NCBI GenBank assembly: GCA_002633005.1
Contig: NMRA01000051.1
Span: 363,968 to 420,480 of the forward strand
Length of the DNA stretch: 56,513 bases
Source of the DNA: Phoronis australis
Lineage: Eukaryota; Phoronida; Phoronidae
Direction: 5' to 3'
A program made the translations under genes and the position numbers. The stretch's first letter is position 1. Every line of letters begins with the position of its first letter. The notes under the pieces are model-generated. The model saw only the letters and a program-made list of their open reading frames with translations, was not told where the DNA came from and did no database searches. This document shows, one piece after another, positions 12,237 to 24,535 of the stretch.

Positions 12237-15200
12237 GTAAGTGATCCTCTACTGAGCAAGCGGGCTTCGTTATAAAATCGAACCAAAGTTGAATGTTCCC
12301 GTGGCGCTCTTGCACAGTCGTGTGCGACTTTGAATGTTTCCGTGAGGTTAAAAGTGTCGTTATAATCCTGAGGGTGATGTCTATTGGAATTTCAACGATG
12401 GGTTATAGCCCGCTTGTGGACTATCAGCACAAAAACAATTAGACGAGATTTGATCACCAGTGTCATATGAACCTTGACCTAAGGAGGGCCTACATAATTA
12501 TGAGTTAGCGATCGGCTTAATGTACAAGTCAAATTTCGAGGAGACATGCGTCCAATATTTAACATACATGTGGCTTTTAGGCAGCTTGATAAAATATACC
12601 CTAGCAGAAGCGCTACTTCTGGCAACTTAGGAGCTTTCTGTTACTTTGTAAATTGTCTAATGTATTTATGTAGGAATTCGACCCCTCGTTTTGAGAATCA
12701 TTGAAAGACGCAGTTCGACTTCAGCATGAGGAATACCATTTTCCTGTTTCAGTCGATGATGCTGTGAGCGAAGACGCAGTGGAGCGGGAGGTTTCAGAAG
12801 CACTGGACAACGAAGAAGGCGCGTCGAATATACGGAGTTTTTATTCTCAAAAATAATTGCATTATAAAAATATCTCAGAGTAAGGTTACCTTAATAAGCG
12901 TCATTTTTCGTAATTGCAAAAAGCCTTCCTTAACAAAAAATCCTAACATAGCTACAAATTAAATATAATTCTAAACCAATTGAGCTTTTAAACGTATTGG
13001 AAGTCGATACGTGAGCATCCCAGAAGCTCAGATCTGTGGAATTCATTTTCAAATTTGGAATGTAGAAAGTGTACGCAGGCGATCGTCTGCTCCTAAGCTG
13101 ACAATCGGATAGATTCTACATGTTTACTCTATCTCTGGTAAACTACGCATCTGACTGCTTAAAATACTACTAAAATATTATAGTGTTGTCTACAAATCGT
13201 ATATCTACATCAGCTAGCGGTGCTACTAGGGATTACCACTATTCTACAGTCCTTTATGAAAATGTCGTCTCTGGCTATACACTAAAACAGACTGGTTTTT
13301 CGGTTACAGATGATGATGTCCAGGAGGGCGACGACATTGGGGAAAGGGAGCTATCAGACATTGAAGCCAACGATGAAAGTAATACATGTGGATCAAAATC
13401 GATTAGTGCTAAGATTTTACGTATTTCTATACTCAAGCTTACAAATGCAGGTCCAATTTAAAGGGGCATTACATGTTAAAACAGATTAAATTGAATTATT
13501 CAAAGTGGTTTTCCAAAACAGAAGTCAAACTGTTCACCAGATATTTTCATGGTTTGTTCTTAAAGATTTTGAATATGTGTTGATGTCAAAGCATTTTTCG
13601 TTTACTTTCAAATTAAAAAAAAAAACGATCTGTCATTGCTCGTCGCTTTGGCGATTTTCTAACACACGGAAAAGGACCTCTCCTTGTTTGGTATGGCAAG
13701 ATGTAAACGTATTACATTGCACTTATATGGAAAACGTAAACTTTGATCACTGATTTAAACAAAACAATGGCGATATCATGCAGCAACCAGGCCGACTTCT
13801 TTGAGCTCCTACACTGCATAAGCATACATATTACTAGAGACGAAGAATTTAAGAGAGTATAAAACCCAACAGGTAGAGTCTATACCACAAATCACGGATT
13901 TTTTGAGACTTGGCACATGATTTTGGTTGGGTGAGATGTAGAAAAATTCTCTTTTTAAGAATTTTATCCATTATTACTCTTTTTATGACATAATGAATAA
14001 TTTAATGGCAAAATTTTCAAAATTCCTTTTTTAAATTTATATGTTTTGATTTTGAGTTTCAAAAACGGTTATTTTGCAGGTTTTCGCAGAAGCCATTTTA
14101 GGTCAACTTTGATGCTGACCTTATAATAATTCGTTTAGTAGTACTAACCTCTTCATAATCTGAAATAAAAAATCTCGACTCTCCCGTTGTTTTTGCTCAC
14201 GAATCATTGCAAGAACTACCCTTCGTCCTATTTGCCTGTACTCAGTTGCCTCAAACACAAACAGGGGGCGTCTTGATCACGTAAAAATTTTGTATTTATA
14301 GGTAACAGCACTACTAATTACCATTCTCTCAAAACCACGATGATGATAATTGCTTATTATAAAAAAATTATGTACATAAATTGTGACTTGCCTCCGTGCT
14401 TCGCCTAAGTGATGGATAGCATACCGGTAGCTGTTTTTTTACATGAAGACTTTGGATCCGACTACCAGCCGAAACTGGCATTGCCGTGTTCTTTCCTTTA
14501 GTTGCGAGAGCCGCTGGCATAGGAAGGGATGCACCTAAGGGGATTATGGCCCTTTCTTCAGTGCAAAAAAAACTTCGACTTATAATAATTTTGCAGTTAT
14601 ATTAAAATATCCGCACCCGTCGCCGGCCACCCCAACGTTGAATATTTCTGATAGTGCGATCATTAACGGTTTGAAAAGGTCAAGAGAAAGAATTCACGAA
14701 AGACAATTGTATTAATGAATCAGTTCACGACAGTCATTAGGTAAACATAGTTCAACACAACGGTCTGGACATCATAGCAAACTTACAGACTGACTCACCC
14801 TGGTGCCGATCAAAGGGGTCAGATGCCGCCAGCACCTGCCGAGGGGATGGGAATGCTAATCAGCTGTCGTCCAAGGGGAGTGGGGGGCACCACTGAGACA
14901 TCAGTTAAGTGGGGGTTACACAGCTATCAACACGGGATTGTGGGGGGCTCAGCAGGTGCTCCCTATACACGCCACTGGACTGACTACTGCAATTTCACCT
15001 GCCGTGTCAACTGACTCGCTGGACAAAGGTCATCCAGTTCAGTTTTGATCCTGGTCGCGCAATACATTCAAAAACACCTCGTTTTCATTTGAAAGACCTT
15101 AGACTTGACTTTTATTACAAATTAAAGCAGATTTCGTGTTCATAATTCCGTTCAATTTGTCTGTAAACTATGCTCATCATTTCTAAAATCGGCAGTTTTG

Positions 15201-18200
15201 CAAGATAAATTTCATTGAATGTAAAGTTGAGGCAAGATATTGTTTGGGCATTCCTTAACATCTATTCTATAACTGTATGTTCAAAACGTTACATAAAGCC
15301 ACAAGTTGCAATAAGTAAGAAGGTCACAAAAACGACCACTAGTATGAGCTAGGAAACGTGCTCTGGGGATTATCTCTCCTGTATAGCACAAAGCCGTCAA
15401 ATTTGAGTAAATGTCAAATAATTATTTACAGTCCACATAGGTTATTCCAGCCCCCAAAGTACAACTTTCAATCTATTTTGTAAGTTACTTATTTTTGTTG
15501 CTAAATACTTACAACTTTGGAAACGGCTAATTAGACTAATTGCAGTGGTGAAATTAAGGGTTATTGAGTGCACAAAATGTGGCATTCAAATTTTCATTAG
15601 ATACCCATCCATGTTGTTTTGAATTTTGACGTATAGACTTGTTTTTGAAAATCTACTGGTTTTTATATAAACTGCTTCCAAGAAACTGTTTAGGGATGAA
15701 AGATTTTTTATTGCTCCTGTGCTTCAAAAATAGTGAATCTTCAGATTTTTCTAGAAATTCTTACAAGATACAAAGTGAATAACTCTCACGTTAGCATCCC
15801 CCAAAAGTAGATTCGCCACCATCTGTTTAAAAGGCATTTTTATTAATTTTCGCGTTCCATGCTTTAAGCAGTGATTGCGACAATAGCTGATAGAAGCACA
15901 TGTTAACAGTACGTGCAAGTTCTGCGGTCTCAATCTCTTTGAAAATTTGCCCAACGCTCCCCAATTATTATCATATCAAAAACAAATGTTTATGCAGATT
16001 AATACATTTTACTTTTGTCTGTGGTTGTTTTATAATTTACTTAAAGATTGCTTGCTTAAGAGGTATATTAAACTTTCTCCAGAATTTTTTCACTATTCTC
16101 AGGTAGAGAATCTTAATTTTATTTGGATTATGTCCAAGCTGTTGTACAAAATATGCCAAATTAGTTTAGAAACAAAAACAGTGCCTTCCCGTCATCTTCT
16201 AGTTCCTCTTAAATGGTAGAAAATATTGTTATACTTATTAACAAGCTCGATTGGATAGGAAACTTCTATGAATTGCGTCCTTTATAAAATTGCAATTGTA
16301 AATTCTACTGGACCCTACGTAGCTGGGCAGATAAGTGCAAATATGCACCAGAATTGTGCAAATGATGATACAAGCACCAAATTTTCCATGATGACTCATA
16401 ATAGCATACTTAAGAGATCTGTCCGACTAGCCACCTGAAAATCTAAGATGGCGGCCATTTTTCAAGATGGCTGCCGTCCAGTGTTCTTGATAATGATTTT
16501 CCTTGTAAATCAGTATCTACCCAACCGATTTTAGTGATCTTGGGGTCAAATGTTATAGTTTTGGGTATGCCTAATTCATTTTGGACACTGTGAACACTCT
16601 GAATTACATATATTGTCAGGATATAGACAATCATACACTTTAATTCGGTCAATTTATATGATTTTTGTCTGGGCGAATGCTTTGGTCATGCTGCATTTGT
16701 CTTGTATCAATAGCTGATTATATATTATGCATGGGGTGTGCAGGTGTACGATATCATATACAATTGAACTACACTGTATTGTAATAAAATTTCCACATTT
16801 GTGGATTGCAGTGTCGGATGACGAAGAAGCTGAAATGGTGGCGCGCAAAGTGGAAGAAGGTGACTCTGCAATAGCGGATACAGGGGAGGCTTTTGACGGG
16901 TAAGAGCGCCTAACGGCGTTGCTTAAAGTGATTGGCACAATCGGAGAGAGCAGTGTTTTTAGATCAGTCTCAAGATGGCCTCAACTCATGATCGCAGCTG
17001 TCACAGTCCGACGTTTTGCTAAGTAGTGCATGCATATTTAATTGATAAAACCATGGGCTTCAATTTTAACGAATGATTGTCTACTAACAGAATCGTGGAT
17101 TGTTATAAAATCACAGAAACCTCACAAATTTTGTTGTTATAAACATGTAGCTATTGTCAAAGCTTGACAACTTCATCCACCGATCGACCCTAAACCGTTT
17201 GTGTCTATGTAAAAGTGATAAATAAATTTAGTCTGGCGTGTGTGTAAATTCAGTTTACAATAATCGTAGTCTTATCAAAACGAAAAGAAAATTTAGGCAA
17301 GACGTCGGTTACATTTTGTTTCCGTCTTGTCATTTTCTTTTTCATCTAGTTGATTGTATAGCCATTGTCCAGTTACACTCTTTCACAGTGCTAGGAAAGG
17401 TAGCCCTGTGGTTTTTTGGATAACATGGCTTCTCATTGGTTAAAGTAATGAACCGGCGTCATAGCATTCAGTCATTCCCATTGGTTGAAATCTGGGAAAC
17501 CCCTTTCAGTATACTGTTACGTATTATGGCGACCACCTTTGACTTCAATACTATAGTTGCAATTTATGAAAATGGACAGTGACCGATTTAAACAAAATTA
17601 AGAAAACCCCGATCCAGTGGCTTAAGCCCAAACAAGTACTGGTGCATGAGGTGGCGATGTGATCGCTGAACTTCCGACCAAGCATGCGTATTGATTCCCA
17701 CACATGGAATTCCGTGTGTCGATCATCACGCTTACAGGGCTACTTTTCAGTATAGGTGGCGCTGTGTGAGAGGGTAGTGTCCAGTAATCTGTTTACATTT
17801 CAGATCCTCTGGTTGATGATATTATTTTTTTATTAGAACAACCCCAGAAACCGCTTTCTTACAATATCAAAGTTCTCATTCACTGCCTTACATACATTTA
17901 CTACTAAGCGTATTATTCATCATCTTCAAATCGGCTGACATGATTTTCAAAAGTTTTAACACGTTTTATCGATCGTATGATAACAACTTTTGATTTTGAT
18001 CACCTGCCGCCCGTAAATTAAAGTCAAATAATTCCTTAGTCAAATTCGAAGTGATTTCAGGCTCGATATTGCTTGGGATCAGACCTACAATCTAGTCTGT
18101 CGCGGCGTGTCTTTGTACGCCGAACGTGGTAAGGAGCCGTCATGTCTTTGCAATCCTAGAAATGACTTCTCAAATTAAGGAACAAGTTGAGGCTAGTTGT

Positions 18201-20412
18201 ATAGGGGTAGATGATCTAAATCAATCAAAATTTTACTTCTGTGGACGATGGAAAGCTGGCTACGTAACGGTAGCAGGCTTGGAGGAGGTCCATTTCAATG
18301 TAGAAGTGACTTTGAACAGAAACGCGTAAACCTACAACTGACGGCCTTGTATTCTGGACACAAATGTCACTTGCGTGGCTTCGTTTCAAAAGCAAAATTT
18401 TGTAGGCTACTGTACACTCAGCCGAATCGTAAACTTGAAGAGTCTTTCGGACTATTAGAATCATACGGATATTAAAGGGAGGGCCACTACCCCCAACCCA
18501 GTTCGGGTTCGACCAATAAGCCATAAAACGCCGTCGGTGCTGTTTTTTAGCGCTTACGCGTACATTTTCCATGGAAATTGTAGTTGTGCCCGCCCTTAGA
18601 TTCATCAGTGAGCCCAGCATACCTAGAAGCAAAAGGTGAAAGTATACCGTTCCTTGTGTACTAAAACTATACATTAGCCGTGTATATTTTGAACTATACA
18701 AAGACTTTGTCAACTCGGACTTTCTCACCGGTCCTCGTAGATCTTCAGCCAATTATTTGGGATTTCATCAGCCATCAACCGACCTTCGATATTTAATCGA
18801 CTCGCTGAGGTGTTTCATAGGCCATTGGGGCCTTGACATCGCCCTCTTGAAGGGCACATGGGCGCGATTTTGTTAGCATATTAAAAAGTTTTGAAATGGA
18901 GATACATTATGTATGTGTGCGGTGGTAAGATAGTGGTTTGTTTTGTCTGTCACTAGTGTAGAAGAAACGCCCAACCTTGAGCTAGGTAAAAGGCTTTGGA
19001 GTTCATGCAGCAAGACAACATGGTGAGTTTAAAGACTCTTACCTTCGTTTGTAATGTATTTGAACTTTCTATTCATTTGTTATGCCTTAAAACTGCGTGC
19101 ACACCCGTCTGACCGATTCACAGAGGTGCATGCTAACTGCCGAGATTTTTGTTAGCTAATGTCTTCAAATGCTTCTCATTAAAAAGAGTGCATTGATATC
19201 TTTTGGACACGGAGCAATAGAGTACCACACGCAGACGATGCCGAATGGGCATGTGACAGTATCATTCAAAACTGCATTCCCTTCAGATTGCATCCAAAAA
19301 AAAAACAAAATCAAATTGAACTACTTAACGTAGCCTGGAACTCGAAAACTCATATAAATACCATTAAAAAGACGTTGTCGAATCTACTTTTGGGGATGCT
19401 AACGTGAGAGTCATTTACTTTGAGTATTGCAAGAATTTCTAGAAAATTTCCTCAAATTCGCTGTTTTTGAAGCACAGACGAAATATGAAGTCTTTCATCC
19501 CTATACAATGTTCAAATTCTACGTCTCTAATAATATATGTGAGCATTTAACGTTGTTTAGTTTATAAATGTACCAAAGGACAAAAATCACATTTTCTACT
19601 TAAGGGAAATGTTGTACATACATGTCTTTGCATACCAAATAAGGAGACGTACATGTACCAAGCAAGATGCATAAAGCTAAGCTGCTATCGGTTGGTATGG
19701 ATGTTTATTAGGTCTTAGTTTTGAAGTTGCAAGACCTGAGATTGGCGAATAAGACATTTAAAAGTCAAATTGAACCGAATTTTGTGTACGTTGTACATCG
19801 AAATGAACCATGGTCCTTGATTCGGTTACAAGAGATCCCTGCGCTTGCATTTTCTAAGAATAATCACGGATAATTTTAATTGGTGTCCCGGGTAGGCTAA
19901 AAGATTTGACATATTGGCAGTCAAATATCAGTGACTTGTTCGAGGAAATTATCAAAACTTTGTGAAAACATAACAAATGATCCAGTTTCAATTTCAAGCA
20001 ATTCAAAACCAATCAAAGATGGTAAAAACGAGAATTCCACAACCTTAACATTCAACCGCTAGGGGTAGTGCACATCAGTCCTACGTTTGCTCTGATATAG
20101 CAACTTGTAAGCTGCGTGTTCGTAATGAGTACGTTATTTTCTTATTTATTTAGTGTCTGGAGAAGATGCTGCAGCGGCAGGTATTGCAGTAATGTGAAGT
20201 GGTGCAGAAAATGCGGAAGACGCAACGATAAGTGCGGCGTGCTTGGACTCTTTAAACGATGCTGCCCGGGTCTGTACTGCAGAGGTCTAGTCAAGAAATG
20301 TCAACGCTGCCGGAAGAGAGGAGAGCGGTGCGGGGGCCATTCGTTGGGTCTGCGCCCACCCTGCTGTAGAGGCCTAAGATGCAAGGGCTTCTTTAAACGG
20401 AGATGCAAATAA
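12173..20412 (+). CDS. Secreted precursor with three tandem knottin-like (6-Cys) modules
   Basis: Coding exons are 12173-12236, 16812-16899, 18957-19022 and 20154-20412. All have GT-AG borders and compatible phases (1, 2, 2). They encode 158 residues without the optional acidic exons. Residues 1-20 are a signal peptide (short basic start, Leu/Val core, likely cut after VHS). Residues 22-61 are acidic. Lys62-Arg63 is a furin-type site. Residues 64-158 are very basic (about 28 Lys/Arg against 2 Asp/Glu) with 18 cysteines in three modules: C-x4-C-x4-CC-x4-C-x5-C, C-x6-C-x8-CC-x4-C-x6-C and C-x6-C-x10-CC-x4-C-x7-C. Two-residue linkers join the modules. The spacing fits inhibitor cystine knots. 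AATAAA overlaps the stop and recurs at 20532. Role unknown: antimicrobial, signalling or venom-like are all possible. Similar cysteine patterns also occur in other CC-containing folds. Confidence 0.8.
12753..12818 (+). other. Acidic cassette exon 1, with GC donor (or decayed)
   Basis: After an acceptor (CTGTTTCAG) the exon encodes 22 mostly Asp/Glu residues in the frame set by the signal-peptide exon. It aligns with the exon at 13310-13378. At the position of that exon's GT donor this copy reads G|GCGCGT, so splicing would need a rare GC donor. Without it the frame runs on to a TAA at about 12855, which would give a truncated secreted product lacking the cysteine modules. It may be a dying exon. 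Confidence 0.45.
13310..13378 (+). other. Acidic cassette exon 2, phase 1-1
   Basis: The exon follows a GGTTACAG acceptor and ends before GTAATA. It is 69 bases long, enters and leaves in phase 1, and encodes 23 residues with about 12 Asp/Glu. Because it is symmetrical it can be included or skipped without shifting the frame of the knottin modules. It is a paralogue of the exon at 12753. Similarity continues into the downstream flank (both have a TATTCTC/TATACTC-like stretch). Confidence 0.55.
13480..13748 (+). repeat. Dispersed repeat, copy B (partner at 7850-8135)
   Basis: Same block order as copy A, in the same orientation. It lies in the intron between the second acidic exon and the exon at 16812. 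Similarity to copy A ends at about 13748. Confidence 0.6.
15665..15810 (-). repeat. Dispersed repeat, inverted partner of 19378-19505
   Basis: Its reverse complement shares GAATCTACTTTTGG, GATGCTAACGTGAGAGT, AAGAATTTCTAGAAAA and TCTTTCATCCCTA with 19378-19505. The two copies sit on either side of two exons of the knottin-like gene, in opposite orientation. Confidence 0.7.
19378..19505 (+). repeat. Dispersed repeat, inverted partner of 15665-15810
   Basis: About 125 bp is clearly similar to the reverse complement of 15665-15810, with small indels. It lies in the intron just before the three-module exon. Confidence 0.7.
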
Positions 20413-20531
20413 ACATTTCCGTTTCGGTGTTCCTGGGTTAAAAGGAGTTTGTTCTACCTGACTCGAGCAAATAAGATATTTGTTTAACCTAGTCACGAAA
20501 CCAATAATCATGTAAAATTTATTGCGCCCAC

Positions 20532-20537
20532 AATAAA
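20532..20537 (+). terminator. Polyadenylation signal AATAAA
   Basis: A canonical AATAAA lies 120 bases past the stop of the knottin-like gene. A second AATAAA overlaps the stop codon itself (20408-20413). The later one is the more plausible for a normal 3' UTR. Confidence 0.5.
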
Positions 20538-20549
20538 AACTAACAAAAA

Positions 20550-22930
20550 TGTCTAATGTTGTGTTGAGTATTAAAACAGTAAATTACGTGAAAACATCTT
20601 TAAATCCCACAAAAGTATTAGATTATTGAGATACAAAGTTAGTCGCAGTTGCAACACAGCTCACGAATAGATCTGACCGCGGCCGGCAACGATTCCGCGA
20701 TCGGTCGTAGCCAACTACGTCCGGACAATTACCGTCCTGCATGGCGTCGTTAGGTCGGTCCCCACTACAGTCTTCACTTGGATTTGAATTCCTAACAAGT
20801 AGCAAATCACCACCGCATGAGAGCATTTTCTTTTAACATTTGCGCATGCAGTGAAGCAATGTTTTATTACTACAGTAAATGAAAAAGAAAACATTGGATG
20901 TGGCACGACAACAGATAGTTTACGAGACTGTAATCGGCCGTGTGGTCTTCTGCCAGTCCGTTAAAAAGTAAAAAACCAGTCGGCTACTGTTCGACCGGGC
21001 GACAACTGGTCGCCGTCTTGTTTCCGACCAGTCGGAGGAAAATTCATGATCTGTGATGTACATGTATATAGTTCCATGCAAACCAAATACCACGCGTTCG
21101 CAGTGAAGTGACCTGGTGCAAGAATGCCGGTGGGAAACCGTCTGAATACCTGGTCATTCTACAACGTGCACTGATTAAAATCATTATATAAACCTAATGA
21201 TGAGAAGAGTTTTAAAAATAGATCGTGAATCGAATGAATGAAGTTCAATCTGTGGGAGCTCCAAATAATTTTCTAATGCTATCTTCATCTCGTTTGAGAG
21301 CAGTGATCTACCTGTAAACAGGTGGCCCAGTTGATGAAGTCATTTACTAGAAATCGTCAGCGAAGTAATGATCATCCCTCGGACTTCCTAATTTATGCAA
21401 TGAGATGATGGTACCTGTGGAAGCGGTTAAAACACAACAATGGTGTACGTTTACAATTTTAGCGTTCGCTAATTAGGCAACACCACTCCCGCGTTTAACA
21501 AAGTTTGTGTACAAGAGGGGCTGCTACCAAATTACTCCGGTTTCAAGAGAGGAGAGTCTCTTGGAACCAGGGGATGGGTTCTCTTTTTGTGACGCTTGTG
21601 AAGAGTTGTGTTTTCGTGCTGCAGAACACTCGACGTTTGCAAGTCTGTGCGAGTGTGTTTCCCTCAGGTTCGACTGGACCTTTTTCAGAGTCCTCATTCA
21701 ACCTCATTTGCACCCTGACAATCACAAAATGATTAATGATTACTATAATATCAATGTTATAAAGAGTAACCTCATCATCATGAACCAGTGATTATAGATT
21801 TCCATTTTCACATCCGGCAACATGAATTTGCTTATTGACACTTGGTTGCTTCAAATTTTACATCTGCCTTCACTGAACTAACACAAGAAGCGTACATACT
21901 TATTGACAACATTTAGATCAACCATCTCTAAAATATTTGACAACTCTCAATTCAACAAAACGTTTAAAATTGGAGGAAGCGAGTTTCATACCTGAAATAC
22001 GTCATAGCAGTTTGGATTGACAGAATTGTACGATGTCGTACACTTGGCATTCCTCCATTTCCAACTCTTTATTTATGACACTTGGTAATTGGCCCATTAT
22101 GTTGCAGGTCCAGCAGAATTAATGATAGCAGAATACTGTCTGTGGACTGTGGTTGCTGTCCGATTTTCAAAATTCAAAATATCACCACGTGTACTTTTAA
22201 CGATTCAACGAAAAAAATTGTTTAAAAACTCTCAAAATGAAAATTTGAAATACATTATTTTTGCCTGGTGACGTTTGACTGACAGAACATTGGAGGTGCC
22301 ACTAAATGAAGTTTACATGTACGTATACTTTGTTAACCAACCATGAGACTGCAGGTTATTGTAAAACGAACGCGCTAATTTGGAAATTATATGGTACGTA
22401 AGCTCTCTTTGCTGTACTTACAGGTCATGTTCCGACATTGAAAGGTTATTTTCGTGAGATTACCTTCTTATTAATAAAGTTACTGAATCTTCCAGTAGAA
22501 TGTTTAAAAACACATAAATTAATAACGTGAATCAGTCACAAGGGCAATTAAGTGATACGGCTTGAGTGCATGGGTTTGTTGGAGCATAACCACACCTAAT
22601 TTGTTTGGTGATAACCCATGTTTCATTGTACACTTTGGGTTTTTTGTGTGACGAGAAAACAGCGGGATTAGCACTAGTAGGAGGTTAACTTTTGTGTTAT
22701 TTAGAAGTGTAACCAGGTGGTCATCTTAGAATTGTCACGTGGTGGTTATCAGAGTCGATGAATTGTTAAAACCAGAGGGCAGGTTCTTGCCTAATCTGAC
22801 GATGAAAAATATCCGTCTCGGAATAAATCTTGCATATGACCTGGCAATCGTAATGAATATTCATCTAAGATCTTGGTAGTTATGGGGGAAGATGTAAATA
22901 AATACGACATTGTCACAAGGGCAAATGCAC
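20550..22930. other. Stretch without recognised gene
   Basis: Short ORFs only. No domain, exon or repeat that I can support, apart from a self-complementary GACCAGT/ACTGGTC cluster near 20975-21035. Confidence 0.45.
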
Positions 22931-22984
22931 AGCAGTAATCTAAGCTCGATCGAAAATCAACGCAAATCTTGCATTCCAGCCTGC

Positions 22985-23300
22985 TTCAAAATGAACTCGT
23001 CTGCCAGGTTTCATGCCAATCCTCTGCGCGCTTTGGCAGAGAGGCCGTTCACAAAAAGGACACTAAATCCGTCCAAAATAGCTATCTAATATCCTCTCCA
23101 TGAAAATCCTCCAAGAAATTGTTAGATACAGAGAGGGCGCGAGAAATCGATATGGCCACCAGGAGGCACCGTGCAACTTGGCCCAGCTACGAACAGTTGT
23201 GTGCGCCGTTCTCTCCAAAATAAAAAAATGTGCGCAAAATTTCACGAAGATCCATCCAAGGCATTGGAAGACAGAATGCTCGGCTCTGCTCATGGTCGCC
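22985..23300 (+). other. Tract with two copies of an F-H-x2-P-x3-A-L-x-x motif, decayed
   Basis: Reading from 23009 gives F-H-A-N-P-L-R-A-L-A-E, and 231 bases later (77 codons, same frame) F-H-E-D-P-S-K-A-L-E-D. Stops lie between them. It looks like a decayed repeat-containing coding sequence. I do not recognise the family. Confidence 0.25.
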
Positions 23301-23782
23301 ACCGAATCATAAGTAGACGACCCCCAGCCATGCTGTATTAACGTTTTTGCGATAAGGGTAAGGTTTCATAGCAGGAGAAATAAAATCACTATTGACTATA
23401 GTTGCTACTTCCCCGAAATCCACTGCGTATATTCTAAATCTGTTTTGATAGGAAATTTTGGAACTGGAAATCATGCAAATGGTTTCATAGTTAAAAGCAG
23501 AGGTTTTAATGGAAATCAGAATTCAAAAATCCTGCTTTAAAATTGCTTCTCTTTATCAGCGACCTACTTTTGCTATGTGCAATAAATAATATGACCTTTA
23601 TCCGTCAAAGGAAGTTGTTTGTGTACATTGTAAACTGAATAGAGGGCTGGTGAGGCAAACGGATTTTGTTCATGTATTGTTATCTGGTGTCGCACAATTG
23701 TCTACCATTTGCCACAAAAAGAACTGACGGGGTCATCTACGTCTCGCTTAGTCAAAGCTAAATTGGTATACACATCGTTAGA

Positions 23783-24535
23783 ATGTTGGTAGCAATGTTC
23801 GCAAGTATTCTTTCGGCAACAGTACTGGGTACGGTTTGGTATTCATCTGCTGCAATGGGTAGACTATGGGCCGTTAACGCCTTTCCAGGGAAACGATACG
23901 AGGACATCGAAAAGAAAGGATCTTTTATGGCATACCTGTTCACAATCGCAGCAAACGCACTGTTGTCGATTTTGGCGAGCTACTTTCTCAGGTATAAAAA
24001 GGTCAATTCACAGATGGAATTAGTTCTCTAATTAACTTAGAGCAGCAAGGACAACATTTAATGTTCAAATTATGTTTATTGATAAGTGCACGCTACTTTC
24101 CAAGGTGGTCTGGCTCAATTCTTAATAAACGCATGTTCCACACTGCTATTTGTTCGTTGTCTTCCTCCTGGAATCACTCAGACTACATGGCTGCCAATGA
24201 AACTGAAGTTATGAGAACTACTAGACCTTCTTCATACATATGGTAGACCTAGAAATGCCCATGAATGTTAACCCTAGTTAGTCACACCTCAAATCCATTG
24301 TTTAATCTATCTGAGGTCGTGCTGAGCAGCTTTTTGTATTTTTTGTAGACTACTGGGCGTCCAAAGTGCTACTGGGGCCATGCAGGGAGCTTGTTTGTTG
24401 GCGATAGCGTCTAGTTTGACCCAGATCAGTCACTACGCGTTCGAGGAGAAAACCTTCGCCCATTACGCAATTAACATCGGGTTTGATGCAGCGGTAGTAT
24501 TCGTTGTCACCATGATAACGTACACATTATCTTGA
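23783..24535 (+). CDS. DUF1761-like small membrane protein, copy 1
   Basis: Two exons (23783-23991 and 24349-24535) join in phase 2 through a GTATAA donor and a TTTTTTGTAG acceptor, giving 131 residues. The N-terminus has a hydrophobic segment running into VWYSSAAMGRLW, then an F-P-G-K-R-Y-E-D motif and a second hydrophobic helix. Exon 2 adds two more predicted membrane segments around an ISHYAFEEK motif. A membrane segment into W-Y-S and a final hydrophobic stretch with a conserved Gly are features of the DUF1761 family (four membrane segments, function unknown). The paralogue at 28509-29609 has the same exon plan. The start is the first ATG and fits the paralogue. Confidence 0.8.
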
